From Lenzites betulinus (taxonomy: Eukaryota > Basidiomycota > Agaricomycetes > Polyporales > Polyporaceae), in NCBI GenBank assembly GCA_022264855.1, contig JABYQU010000012.1:186001-250000 (forward strand): DNA of 64,000 nt, written 5' to 3'. Each line of letters begins with the position of its first letter. Within the stretch, counting starts at the first letter, position 1. Both the position numbers and the translations under genes were made by a program. A model generated the notes under the pieces. That model was not told the DNA's origin, made no database searches, and was given only the letters and a program-made list of their open reading frames with translations. Below are positions 1 to 10,474 of this stretch, piece after piece.

Positions 1-910
1 GCGTGTCCACAGTTAGCGATGAGCATCCCGTGGTCCATATCGTGAATCGTACATGGATGAGGTACTGAATAAAGTGGGTTATTGTGCCTGCACTTCGAGA
101 GATGGAACTATGTCACTCGCCTCTGAACGGGACGTTTGGCCAAAGAATCGTGCCTCTCCACGAGTCCCCAACGTCAACGTACCTAGTTATGACATGAACG
201 ACGGTACCAGGGTGCAACGGGACGCGTATACATACCAAACGCATCTAGGACATCCGCATCTTCATCGCAATCTTCTTCGGCCCGCGGGGGCGTACTTCCT
301 GTATCACTAGAAGTGGGAGGACTGTCGGTGCGCGGAGGTAGATCGGTCACGGCGTCGGTGCCCAAAAGAGCGTGCGGCTCGTCCGAGACTGTTCCTTGCA
401 ACTTCCGGAGAGCCTCCTCCAGCTCTTGCACCCGTTTCTTCAGCTGCTCAGCGTCCGCGGCCGCTTTCCTACCACATCCGTCAGCACATTACGGCATCGG
501 CGTTGGTAGAAGCTCACTTTGGACCTCTAGTGGTCGGCAAAGAACCTTGAAAACGGGGTTTCCGTCAGACACAGGTAGCCAAGTAAAATCGCTAGAACGA
601 CAAACCATCAGGGCATAGAGCAGCACAACCTCTCTTCGTGCAAGTTTCGCATGGCACCTATACGATGATTGCCGAGTCGGCTTCGGAGCCCCAATTTCAG
701 CCTACAACCAGATGGCATACCTTACGGTCACACCGCAACTTCAGCCTGAGAGGGTAGTCAGCATATGCACCGCAGTCAAGTCGGTATCTGAGATATGAAC
801 ACATACCTACGGCACTCGGCACAAGAAACAGGGGCCCGACCGGGCTTTCTTCTTTGCTTGACATCTCTTTCGCCGGTCGTCGAGTCTTTCTCAGTACGAG
901 TAGGGGCCAT
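1..910 (-). CDS. Zn(II)2Cys6 fungal transcription factor, N-terminal part (runs off left edge)
   Basis: Likely a nuclear DNA-binding regulator. Splicing six introns from the ATG at 908-910 gives a binuclear zinc cluster spread over three exons (807-910, 721-745, 606-657): CAECRRLKLRCDRK, then PCETCTKRGCAALC, which is the six-cysteine CX2CX6CX5-6CX2CX6-8C pattern. A short exon at 518-545 follows. Exon 236-468 encodes the usual coiled-coil linker (KKRVQELEEALRKLQ) and an acidic stretch ending in DVLDAFG. Exon 121-182 continues with TLTLGTRGEARFFG, the conserved segment after the linker in Agaricomycete members. Exon 1-64 resumes after what must be a GC-AG intron, since exon 6 ends GAG followed by GCGAGT. 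Exon lengths stay in phase throughout. The middle homology region and C-terminus lie outside the window, so target genes cannot be inferred. No disruption is visible in the part present. Confidence 0.85.
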
Positions 911-1143
911 AGTCAGGCCTGTCGGGAATTCAGGATGTGTCTGGGGGATATTGCGAGTCGGCCTACGCAGAAGCAGTGCAGTAGGAAGACGTTCAACTTA
1001 AACACTTTGGAATCAGCTGGGGAATCACTGCCACCCCTCACAACTCCTGCTGGATCGGACCTGCGCGGAGGTATTGGAAAATCGGCACCTCGTACCTTCG
1101 CTGTTTGTCGATTTGATGACACGTTCGGCCGGCTTCAGGCGGC

Positions 1144-2219
1144 TACACGGCCAGACGAAGAATATATAGCCATAGATCAGGCGACGCCCGATATGTGAAC
1201 AGGTAGGGTAGATATCGATCCATATTTGTTAAAATATATACGTCGATATATTCCGCCCGAGGTCGGGCTGATATCAGGCATCAGACCTCGGCCCAGCTGA
1301 GCGCATATATGGGGCCATATCTGCCCGCTGTGGTCAGAGGTCGGCACGCTATATATCGAGGTCACGCAGGGATGGGGCCCATGTCACTAGTATACCCCGC
1401 CGCGCTGGCTCCTGCCAGAGCTTCACAATGGTCCGGGCCCATGGTGCTGAATTCTGGTGGGCACAGTCTGATATTAAGCTCTACAACAGGCGTGGAACAG
1501 GCTCTACATATATGGTGTGGGGAAGATGTGCATCGCACTGTAAGGTAACTATCGTTATGCCAGGTCATACATACCAGACGGAAGTGGCGAGGACGTGTTC
1601 GGGGGCGGCGGTGACGGGCACGAGACGAGGACAGCGATGGGCAGGACGGCGCGGGCTGGCGGGCTGGCGTCGAGACTCAAGGACGTGGATGACGACGACG
1701 ACGACACAGGGATTATACGAACGACGACGTGGCGGCGAGCGAGGATGAGGCGGTGAGAGAGGATAAAGCAGCGAGCGAGGACGAGGACGAGAACAATGTC
1801 CAAGGAGGAAGACGAAGAGGGAACGAGGACTTGAACAACGAGGAATGTGAGCAACTTAGAGTCCCAAGGAGAGAACAACTTAGAGCTCGAGAGGGTTGAA
1901 GGCAAGCCGCGCTGCAGCCGCTGCTTACTAGTACTCGCTTCAGTACTTGCCACCTAAAGACGCTCAGATTTCAGAGCCCAGCTCATATCGGAGGCGCGAG
2001 CTACAACCACGTCTGCGCGTTCAAGGGCTGATATCAGCCCGATACAAGGCTGAGCTCTGCTCGCTGATATCTGTCCGATATCGTGGGCGTTATATCGGCA
2101 GGATATATGCGCTCCGAGCACAGCCCATTCTCAGGCTCATAACGGGCCGTGGTCGGGCATATCTGCCGCCATCTTTGTTCCAATTATCTATGACTACATA
2201 TTCTTCGTCTGGCCGTGTA
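1144..2219. mobile_element. Inverted-repeat-bounded element (MITE or foldback type), relic
   Basis: A 34-bp arm at 1144-1177, starting TACACGGCCAGACGAAGAAT, is repeated in inverted orientation at 2186-2219 with 32 of 34 positions identical. Further in, both arms share TCGGGCTGATATCAG and GCGCATATAT in mirrored order, so the homology goes beyond the terminal arms. The right arm holds a perfect 16-bp palindrome, GGGCTGATATCAGCCC (2025-2040). The centre is GA/CT- and GAC-rich and I see no transposase in it. The arms look like terminal inverted repeats of a non-autonomous DNA transposon. No clear target-site duplication was found, so the exact ends are uncertain. Confidence 0.5.
1688..1704 (+). 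repeat. Short GAC trinucleotide run
   Basis: A short GAC-rich run inside the inverted-repeat element, within a longer GA/CT-biased stretch (about 1600-1900). It has no coding support. Confidence 0.5.
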
Positions 2220-2239
2220 CTGCCAGGCAGCCCGTCCGA

Positions 2240-5050
2240 GTGTCGGATGTCGTCAACCCCGTAAGCGCTCATAGGTTCAAGCCTAGTTCATCGGAGTTAG
2301 CACTGTATTTCATTCTACTTAATGCACCGCGGTACTTATACTCCAGTCTCCATATCATTGAAAAGAGCAGGATGAGAGCGGCCCCTCTGTGTTCTGCGAA
2401 CACCTGCGAATATATCGGATTCAATATAACCGCACATTTTGATGGGTACTTTGGGAAACTCGACTGTGAGTCTTGCATGGCATAACTAACAAAATCTGTG
2501 CTATATGTATGACTAACAGGAGGAGAGTTATATTTCGAGATGATTGTGGACCTAACAGCACCCTTCACTACTGCAAAGGTCGTCTATGAGCGGGCGATGT
2601 CCGCAAAACCAGGTCCCACCATGGCGTGGCCATCAAACTTGAGGAGTCGGAAACCGGGAAACCCGAACACCATTGAGCTTGCCGTAGTGATATCCAAGTA
2701 CAGACATGCACCATTTCCATAATAGGTTTGAAGGTCCACAGCGCAGCCGACTTATACCGGTCCCGATTCGCCTGCCGCCGGTTGCTTAATGGCCGGGCCC
2801 TATAGGCGCATCCAAAGATCACCTGGAGCCTCAGCGCTCAGCACTGCATTAATTGCAACGTACACATGGTGTGGAAGCAGTCTGTAATATGGAATTGAGT
2901 GTAAGTGTCCGACCGTGGCTTCGAGAGTTTGAAATTCTTACGCCAGTGGACAAAGTGATCAGGGCCCGAAGATTGAGGAACTTGTTCATCCCAACACTTG
3001 GGGTAACAACAAATCTAGCAGTGGGCCCATCGCTTGTCAATACACGGCTGAGTGTACTACGTTCATCGCATGCGGCAATGCATATTGACCGGATTGCCTG
3101 TCGGTCCGAAGCCGCTCTTAACAAATTGGCTTCACCGGGACTCGGGTACTTTGGTAGCCTAGAGATCATCGAAACCACTGCGTGTCAGCCCGACGTCAAT
3201 TGTCTCGAATAAATCGCGACTCACGACAGATGGTTTAGAACTTCGGCTGCGCACGGCGTTCGTGGAGAACAGGACAAGAGTCGGCCTGAACGACATGGTC
3301 AGGGCAAACGATGCTCAGACATCTGGACCAGCTCGAATGATATCCATCAGTATAGAATGGTTGAAGTCGAGTTGGACGCTCACAGATAGCTTCTACGACG
3401 GTACAAGGTTTCCGATAACGCCGAAGACTGCACACCTATGAGGAGAGTTTGAACCTAACTTTGACTTCCATAAATCTGTAGTGTGGTAGCCATCTACAAC
3501 ATAAGCTATAGAACGTCTTAATGGGACTCGGGGTCAGGCGGCATAGCGGCATAGAGGAACACAGATAGTGCCGCCACGCCTGTGTATCCGTAGATGGAAG
3601 ATGCACTACGGCCTTTTGCGCGACATCCTTCCCATCCTCGCTAGCAAACAATATGAAGACGCCTAGAGCCGTCCACGGGGGAGTAGATTGGGGCCATCAA
3701 GGAGAGTCATCTGGGAAGAAACCGGCCCCCTAGGCGGCGTCCTGACAAGAAGCGAACGCTCGAGGTTCCAGTCCTTCCCTCGTCTATTCGTATCACCAAA
3801 GAAGACCGGACGGTCGAGAAAATGTTGGGTGCGACTTATCGCGGAAAATCCTGGCGCAAAACGGAAGGAGAATGTTGCGTGCAGGAGTATTTGCAGAGCG
3901 GGCGGCCTATGGACCATGGGCATAGCGTCGCCATGTAGCGCTAGATCGTATATTACCGCGGCCGATGGTAAATGAATGATGGGACGCGCGCATGTTAACC
4001 AAGGCCGACATGATACAACTCGACAATAGGCCGACTGAGGTATGCATCGCCGAGAGTGTACTGAAGTGCCAGAATGATATGGGTTCTATAAAAAACATTG
4101 GAAGTGTACACATCAGCATTTGAACGTTCCAGCAACACGGCCCGAAGAAATGAACATTGGAAGCTGTCACCCGGTGGGAATTTGTCATCGACTGGCTAAG
4201 GCTACACATACGAGTGCTTTATCCTTCCGGGCACTTTCGAGGAGGCGCAAGTTGCGCACGCGGCAGGTTACAGACTAGTACGTCGTCTAGAGGCGTGCGA
4301 TTAGACTTCACGAAGATATGGCTCGACAGATCAACGTTGCAAGTGTGATGAATCAGGATCCGGAGTAAAGCCCTCTGGTCACGGCGTCGAACGACCACGG
4401 CGACGCTGCAGGCCATGGTAGTAGAGCGCTGCCAGTGGTTGCGCCTTAAAGCGCCAGGCCACCTTCCCAAACTCCGCAGCACACCGGGCGCTTACGCTAG
4501 TGATTCCTTCAACTTCTTCAACCACCTTGCTTAAGCCTGTTCGGTATACATTTGAGGCACACCCTCGTCACCTGCTACACTCACAGCTACCGCAACTGCT
4601 TCACCAATCATCTGAATGTCTCGAGCTCTTGACCCTGTGATCGTTATCCCCGCTCGGCACATGGATCAGAACACTTGGACGTCGACGGCTCCCGTGACTG
4701 GGACCTAAGTACTAAGTACTAGCTTTAAGGTACCGCGAAGTCATCTGCGGTAAGTATGCCTAGCTGCGAGACTAGTGCTGAAATATGTGCATACATCCGC
4801 GCACGTTCCTGCCGCTGAAGCTGAATACTCCCTATGAATCAACTCGTGAGTGTATCTGTCGTTCATACCATACTACGACATCTCACATATGATTATAATC
4901 AGTACAAATGGTCTACACTTTGACACCCGCAGGTTGAGCTGCTTGCGCCAGAGAACCATGCGTGTAACCCCTGTATCGAACCATGCCTGGTTACGTAGCT
5001 TACGGCAAATCGCTCGTGTTAACATCAGAACTCCTACTTGGACCTTGCTA
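2240..5050 (-). other. Unassigned stretch with exon-like minus-strand frames
   Basis: No complete gene could be built here. Several minus-strand frames read like real protein, for example one containing SSMVFGFPGFRLLKFDGHAM (about 2590-2700), one containing HARLTVEFPKVPIKMCGYIE (about 2400-2475), and one containing FRPTLVLFSTNAVRSRSS (about 3230-3290). They sit in different frames with plausible intron borders between some of them, but in-frame stops remain and I recognise no family. This could be a decayed gene or a multi-exon gene that I could not join. Plus-strand frames are no better. Confidence 0.25.
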
Positions 5051-5282
5051 ATGTATAGGTAACCAATTGTATTGATACATCTTCGCATTCATCACATCCG
5101 CGCTCACACCGATGGCCGAAGCTAAGGTGTCCGTCCGGTCTTATCAAGCGTGGCTGCCGGGAGATGATGCTCATCCATGTGTCCGCCACAAAGTTTGCGA
5201 AGATCAGCAAACCTGCCAATAGAAGCATTCTATTCTTCCCATCGGCACTCAGCAAGTTGCGGTCTTCTTCCTGGGCGAGAGG

Positions 5283-5288
5283 TATAAA
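5283..5288 (+). promoter_or_regulatory. TATA box of the alcohol dehydrogenase gene
   Basis: TATAAA about 45 bp upstream of the ATG at 5334, in a plausible core-promoter position with a short leader. Confidence 0.5.
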
Positions 5289-5333
5289 GGATGGCACTAA
5301 TATGGACCCTCCTTCCCCAAACCCCTCATCAAC

Positions 5334-6659
5334 ATGTCCCAGCCTGCCTCCGCACACCCCGACTCATACACGGCGTTCGCGTACCAAGAGGTAGGCGGCG
5401 ATTTGCAACAGATCACGGTGCCTTGGAGAGATCCTCAGGCGGGTGAAATCGTGTTGCGGGTCTTAGCATGCGGTGTTTGTGCCACGTACGTCTACAGTTT
5501 TCGCCCTGCGTGGAATACTGGAGTGCAATCTGGAAACTCATATCATACTATGCAGGGATGTAGTCGTTGCTAGTGGCGCCCTCCCTTTCCCCCTACCTCG
5601 TATTCCTGGGCACGAAATAGTCGGCGACGTCGTGGCGGTGGGGCCAAACGAGAAACTATGGGCCATTGGCGATCGCGTAGGCGTAGGCTGCCATGGCGGT
5701 TACTGCTCGAAATGCAAACGATGCCGTGCCGGTGACTACATCACCTGCGATGAACAGGGCCTTACTGGTTGGTGACCATACATGTCGGTGAACGCTCAGA
5801 ATTGACTTGACATGAATCTGACAGGTATACTCTCGGACGGCGGGTATGCCGAATACGTGACTGCCCGAACAGAGGCTGTTGCAGCGATCCCGAAGGATGT
5901 TGATCCTGCCGAGATCGCGCCTCTTCTATGCGCGGGTGTTACCACGTTCAGTAGGTCGACTGCCTTTACTCGCGCGCGCCGTAGGTTGCTCACTCGCCTC
6001 CAGACGGGTTACGTAAGGTCTGCACATCCCCTGGAGGGGTTGTCGCAATCCAGGGCATCGGGTGCGTCAGAAGTTACAAGCTGCGTCAACATCTGACCCA
6101 TCACATTTACAGCGGGCTCGGCCACCTCGCCATCCAGATAGCCAAGGCTATGGGCTTCTACACGGTCGCGCTCTCCTCCAGTGGGTCGAAGGAGGCACTC
6201 GCGCGTCAACTGGGTGCACACGAGTACATCGATGGTTCCAAGGTCGACCAGGCGGAAGCGCTTCAGAAACTCGGTGGCGCAAAGATGATTATGTGCACTG
6301 CAAACTCAGCTGAGGCGACCAAGAAATTGATCCCCGGACTCGACGTCGACGGCACGTTGATCCTCTTGGCTGTGGACAGCCAGGAATTCGGTATCTCTGC
6401 CTGTGAGTGTGATCGTCCCTGACCGTGCGTGTCCGATCCCGATTACTGGTCTAAATACTGCATTGTAGTCGAACTCATCCGCAAGCGGTACACTATCAAA
6501 GGCATGCCCCACGGGACCGCCCAGGATGTTGAAGAATGCATCGCATTTGCGAAACTGCACAACATCAAGGCCATGGTGGAGCGTTTCCCGCTCGCGAAAG
6601 CACCTGAGGCTGCAAGTCATCGCCAGTCCGCCCGATTCCGTGCGGTCATTGTCCCTTAG
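5334..6659 (+). CDS. Zinc-dependent alcohol dehydrogenase (GroES-like, MDR superfamily)
   Basis: A cytosolic NAD(P)-dependent oxidoreductase that interconverts an alcohol and an aldehyde. Exons 5334-5485, 5556-5767, 5825-5950, 6004-6061, 6113-6402 and 6469-6659 sum to 1029 nt, giving 342 residues, the normal length for the family. The catalytic zinc site begins at CGVCATD; GHEIVGDV follows. The four-cysteine structural zinc lobe is present (CSKCKRCRAGDYITC), and the nucleotide-binding glycine motif reads GIGGLGHLA, split by an intron. The C-terminus ends SARFRAVIVP, typical of the group. No frameshift or missing catalytic residue is seen. The substrate cannot be told from sequence. It stands alone, with gene-poor DNA on the left and about 1.1 kb of spacer on the right. 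Confidence 0.92.
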
Positions 6660-7763
6660 GCCAAATTATACCTCGAAGCGTCGAATATAGCGCATTGCTC
6701 ACAGTAGTTACGGTTTCGTCCAATGTACTACGAACAACTAAGCTCTGGTCTCAATTTCTCGGAGTGTCTAGGTTGAGTGATGCAAACATATATCACCTCG
6801 ATGACGGTGGACCTAAAGATAGACTCACCGGGATATCCGAAAGCTAATCATGGTAGGATAGTATGGTGCCGGTAGCAAGCGGTGTTGGCAGTGGCAGCGC
6901 CAGAAGGTGTTGGACGAAAAGCTCCCGAGCACTGCAATAGGTTGGCTAGATAGAAACAGTTAGAATCGGTTTGAGCCGTGAATGTTATCGGCGACTGTGT
7001 ATGTCAAGAGGTCACAATATACATCAATTAGTTACTTCACTCGACTCGCCTTCGGTCCTTCAAGCTTCAGCTTTAGTAGTGAATATTAATGTTAGTGAGC
7101 GCTTGAGCTGTGTTGCATACAATGCCCGCGTCTACCATACCTAGTACTGCCTTCCTCTGTCACTCCCATCATGCATCATGCATCTCGCTGCGCTGCATCG
7201 GTTGATCAATCCCACAATGACAGCTCGCTCGACGCGAGACGCGTATTCACGTTGGGCTATTGGATATGAGCATAGGTCGTCACCCCAATTGTCTGCGGAG
7301 ACATCGCCCAATGACACCGGTGCCGCTCAAATGTTCAACGTTCAATCGGTAATCCAAGTCAATGGTCGCCGAAGTACTCCATATGTTACTTCAAGATCTC
7401 ACCCCTCATTGACAGATGTCTCTGCATACACCTTTAACGAAGCTATTATTCTCACAGCTCACAAACATGACAGAGTCCTAGAGCTTGTGCTGCCTGAAAT
7501 TTGTTCGCTCGCCATATATCAAAAGCCTTGCACCGGAATCTTCCTACTACAAGAGCATCCTCCTTCGCGAAGACCACGAGATCATATTCGTGGGAGGATG
7601 GTAACAGTCAGCTCAGTTGGTCTAATCATCATCCGCCCATCTCTATCATCGCCTTGGACGTGGGTCCCGTAAAGCAAGCCTCAACCATCTGTAACTTCAG
7701 CTTCCTACCCCCACCCCCACCCTCGTTTGTACGTCCTTCTGGCACGGTGCCCTCAACCGACTC
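6660..7763. other. Intergenic spacer
   Basis: About 1.1 kb between the alcohol dehydrogenase and the membrane-protein gene. The last 100 bases before 7764 are pyrimidine-rich (runs of C and T), as is common just upstream of fungal start codons. The open frames here have no protein-like character. Confidence 0.6.
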
Positions 7764-9269
7764 ATGAAATTTATCACCTACTACTGCTTACTACCGGCGC
7801 TTGCATCTGCATCTACTCTAATCAACCGCACAATAGACGACACTTTCGGCGACGGCAGTACTGACCGCTCAGTCGTTTATAACCCTGTCGATGTCTGGAC
7901 CAGAGGCGATACCTGTCAGAACTGCTATCTCTACCCAAACAATCGACCCCGTCCGTCAAATGTACCGTCGGGGACGGGCACTGCGGTCAATACCACACTT
8001 ACGCACAATGGCACTTGGCACGACACCACCTACTTCCCCGACAGTGGGAACGCTCCCTATAATATCACCGTTAGCTTCAAGGGTCGGGCCGTCTATGTCT
8101 ATAACATCCTCGCCAACGCAGTGAATGGTACGGAAACGAACACCATCCTCGATTTCAACCTCGATGGCGAGGACGTAAGACCATACACACACTTCCCCAA
8201 TGTCTCAGCGCCGCCGCTGCTTTACAACCAGCTGGTATACGTCAACTCAAGCATACCGGATGGCCAACACACCCTCATTATGTCTACCGGGAATTCACGC
8301 CCGTCCCTTGTCTTGTTTGATCGCGTTGATTACACGGTCGAGGTGTCCGAGGAACCATCGCCCTCCCAGCTAGCTGAGGAACCATTGCCCCCCAGTACCC
8401 CTGCTGTTGCGGCCCAGTCCTCTTTCGACTCCAACTCTCCTAGTCGAACCCCCTCCCCGTTTGTCGGCGGGCTCACCGGAGGCATAGTTGGTGGCTTTAT
8501 AGCGATCCTTGTCTTCTATGCTTCCATCCACATCGTTCGCAGGTACAAAGCCCACCGTGAGCGGAGAGGAGACCGGGCGCAGGATCTCTCCCGGAGCGAG
8601 CAAGGCCAGCCGGTGATGCAAGAAACAGAAAACAACTCGCTGAGTCCGGACCTGCGTCTCAGCAGAGGCGGGACCAGCTCCACAACGTCGCTCATTCACC
8701 CCTCCCCCTCTTTATCCCCCGTACCGGACACCGCCTCCGAGACCCTCACAGGCATCGCGCCCTACTCGGACCCAAAGCGCGGGACACGCTTCTCCCAAAT
8801 CACCTCCAAACTCCACATCGCCCTGTCCGCGCGCACCCGTGCGTCCACCGTTCAGGGCGCACCGTCCGCGATAGAGTCAGGAGCACCCGCGTCGCCATCC
8901 CCGTTCGACGCTGTCGAGTTCGATTTCACGCCCGCGTCCGCCGCCCCGCCCGCGCATTCCGTGGACGTCCCCAACCCCGCGCTGTCCGTGACGGGTACGG
9001 ATCGCTCGCTGCGGCATGCCGAGCTCACGCGCGAGATCCAGGCTTTAGAGGATTCCATCCGCGACCTGCACTTCCCAGGAAAGCCCGGCGAGGACGGGGA
9101 AGCTGAATCTCCACAACCAGGGGAGATGAGCCGCTCTGCACGGGCGCGCAGGCTGCGGGAGGAGATTACCCGCCTGAAACAGCAGCTCGCGAGGGAGCGA
9201 CGGTTGCTCTTGGAAACGACGCCGCAGGGCAGGCGAAACGGAAAGAAGGTCCTGACTGTTGTAAAATGA
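7764..9269 (+). CDS. Single-pass membrane protein with extracellular N-glycosylated domain
   Basis: An unspliced 501-residue protein of unknown function. Residues 1 to about 16 form a signal peptide (MKFITYYCLLPALASA). The next ~215 residues are an extracellular domain with many N-X-S/T sequons. One transmembrane helix follows at about 235-258 (GGIVGGFIAILVFYASIHIV), then a basic stop-transfer stretch. The cytosolic tail is Ser/Pro/Thr-rich and ends in coiled-coil-prone segments (about 420-445 and 460-490, with LREEITRLKQQLARERR). This layout recurs in Agaricomycetes as large families of sensor-like or wall-associated proteins. The family is inferred from architecture, not from a catalytic motif. 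Confidence 0.85.
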   Translation: MKFITYYCLLPALASASTLINRTIDDTFGDGSTDRSVVYNPVDVWTRGDTCQNCYLYPNNRPRPSNVPSGTGTAVNTTLTHNGTWHDTTYFPDSGNAPYNITVSFKGRAVYVYNILANAVNGTETNTILDFNLDGEDVRPYTHFPNVSAPPLLYNQLVYVNSSIPDGQHTLIMSTGNSRPSLVLFDRVDYTVEVSEEPSPSQLAEEPLPPSTPAVAAQSSFDSNSPSRTPSPFVGGLTGGIVGGFIAILVFYASIHIVRRYKAHRERRGDRAQDLSRSEQGQPVMQETENNSLSPDLRLSRGGTSSTTSLIHPSPSLSPVPDTASETLTGIAPYSDPKRGTRFSQITSKLHIALSARTRASTVQGAPSAIESGAPASPSPFDAVEFDFTPASAAPPAHSVDVPNPALSVTGTDRSLRHAELTREIQALEDSIRDLHFPGKPGEDGEAESPQPGEMSRSARARRLREEITRLKQQLARERRLLLETTPQGRRNGKKVLTVVK

Positions 9270-9653
9270 TGTTTGGAGCGTTTGTGGGGAGGTACGATAG
9301 TGGAACACTTTGCTTGCACTGGGGGATTTGTATACTTCCGTGATGGACATGGTTCCTTGTACACTCGTTCATAGGGATCATGGTTGCATACACTCGTTTA
9401 TCGCAATCGTGATCGACTTCATCATGCCTGTATTGGATACACTTGTTGCTCGCGCGGTTGTCGAAAAACCAGTTCAAGTCTCGGGGGAATAGTCAGATTC
9501 ACATCTACCTAGACCCTATACATAACGACAGGCGGCATGAGATGACAATACAATACAAGGCCTCCATGGACCGCACAAGACAGACAAGAATAAGGAGATA
9601 CGGCAAAGTACTATAGCGATGACCAGGCGGGGGTTTGTCCGTATGTTGCGCGC
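9270..9653. other. Convergent 3-prime spacer
   Basis: A spacer between two genes whose 3-prime ends face each other (membrane protein and histone H3). Terminators and 3-prime UTRs are expected here; nothing else is visible. Confidence 0.6.
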
Positions 9654-10474
9654 TTAGGACCTCTCGCCACGGAGACGACGAGCGAGGGCCTGAGTACGAG
9701 CACATGAGTATTGACGAAGGGCATAAGTAGTATGAAGAATACTCACAAGATCCTTGGGCTGGATAGTGACGCGCTTGGCGTGGATAGCAGCCAAGTTGGT
9801 GTCCTCGAAGAGGGAGACGAGGTAGGCCTCAGCGGCCTCCTGGAGGGCCATAACGGCGGAGGACTGGAAGCGCAGGTCGGTCTATGAGAGAACAGCGATC
9901 AGCGACACATGTAACACGACGTATGTGACAGCGAGTACATACCTTGAAGTCCTGAGCAATCTCACGAACGAGACGCTGGAAGGGGAGCTTGCGGATGAGC
10001 AGCTCAGTCGACTTCTGGTAGCGCCGAATTTCACGGAGGGCGACGGTTCCGGGCCGGAAGCGATGGGGCTTCTTGACACCGCCGGTAGCGGCCTAATCGG
10101 GTGGTGTCGGAGTGAAAAATGCAACAACAAACAACAACAAAGCAAGGCCACAGCATCCCGGCGCAGCACGCAAACCCACAACCCACGTCGTCAGCTCAGG
10201 AGGGGTTCTCTCGGGGGGAGGCGAGATAACGACTCACCGCCGTCGCTGTCTTCCTCGCCGCCTTGGTGGCGAGCTGCTTACGCGGGGCCTTGCCTAACAG
10301 ATAAATCCATATCAGTTTGGCATGAACTTGCGCGCGAGACCGATGGATGGCCTCCGAATCGATACCCACCTCCGGTCGACTTGCGGGCAGTTTGCTGTCG
10401 AGGACGTCGTCAGCATCGTCGTCGGGGCTAATGATGGCACTGATAAGGTTCAGACTCACCTTGGTACGAGCCAT
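9654..10474 (-). CDS. H3: Histone H3
   Basis: A core nucleosome histone. Six exons (10460-10474, 10370-10394, 10238-10293, 9943-10092, 9747-9881, 9654-9689) sum to 417 nt and encode 138 residues including Met. The tail reads [20 protein letters not shown], so K4, K9, S10, K14 and K18 are present. The fold region is canonical, with [20 protein letters not shown] and [20 protein letters not shown], and the protein ends [15 protein letters not shown]. Between K27 and GGVKK the sequence is TATAAAT instead of the usual five residues (e.g. SAPAT), so the protein is two residues longer than standard 136-aa H3. The extra residues fall at the junction of exons 3 and 4, where only one consensus donor and acceptor are available. 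No H4 gene lies beside it, although divergent H3-H4 pairs are common in fungi. Confidence 0.95.
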
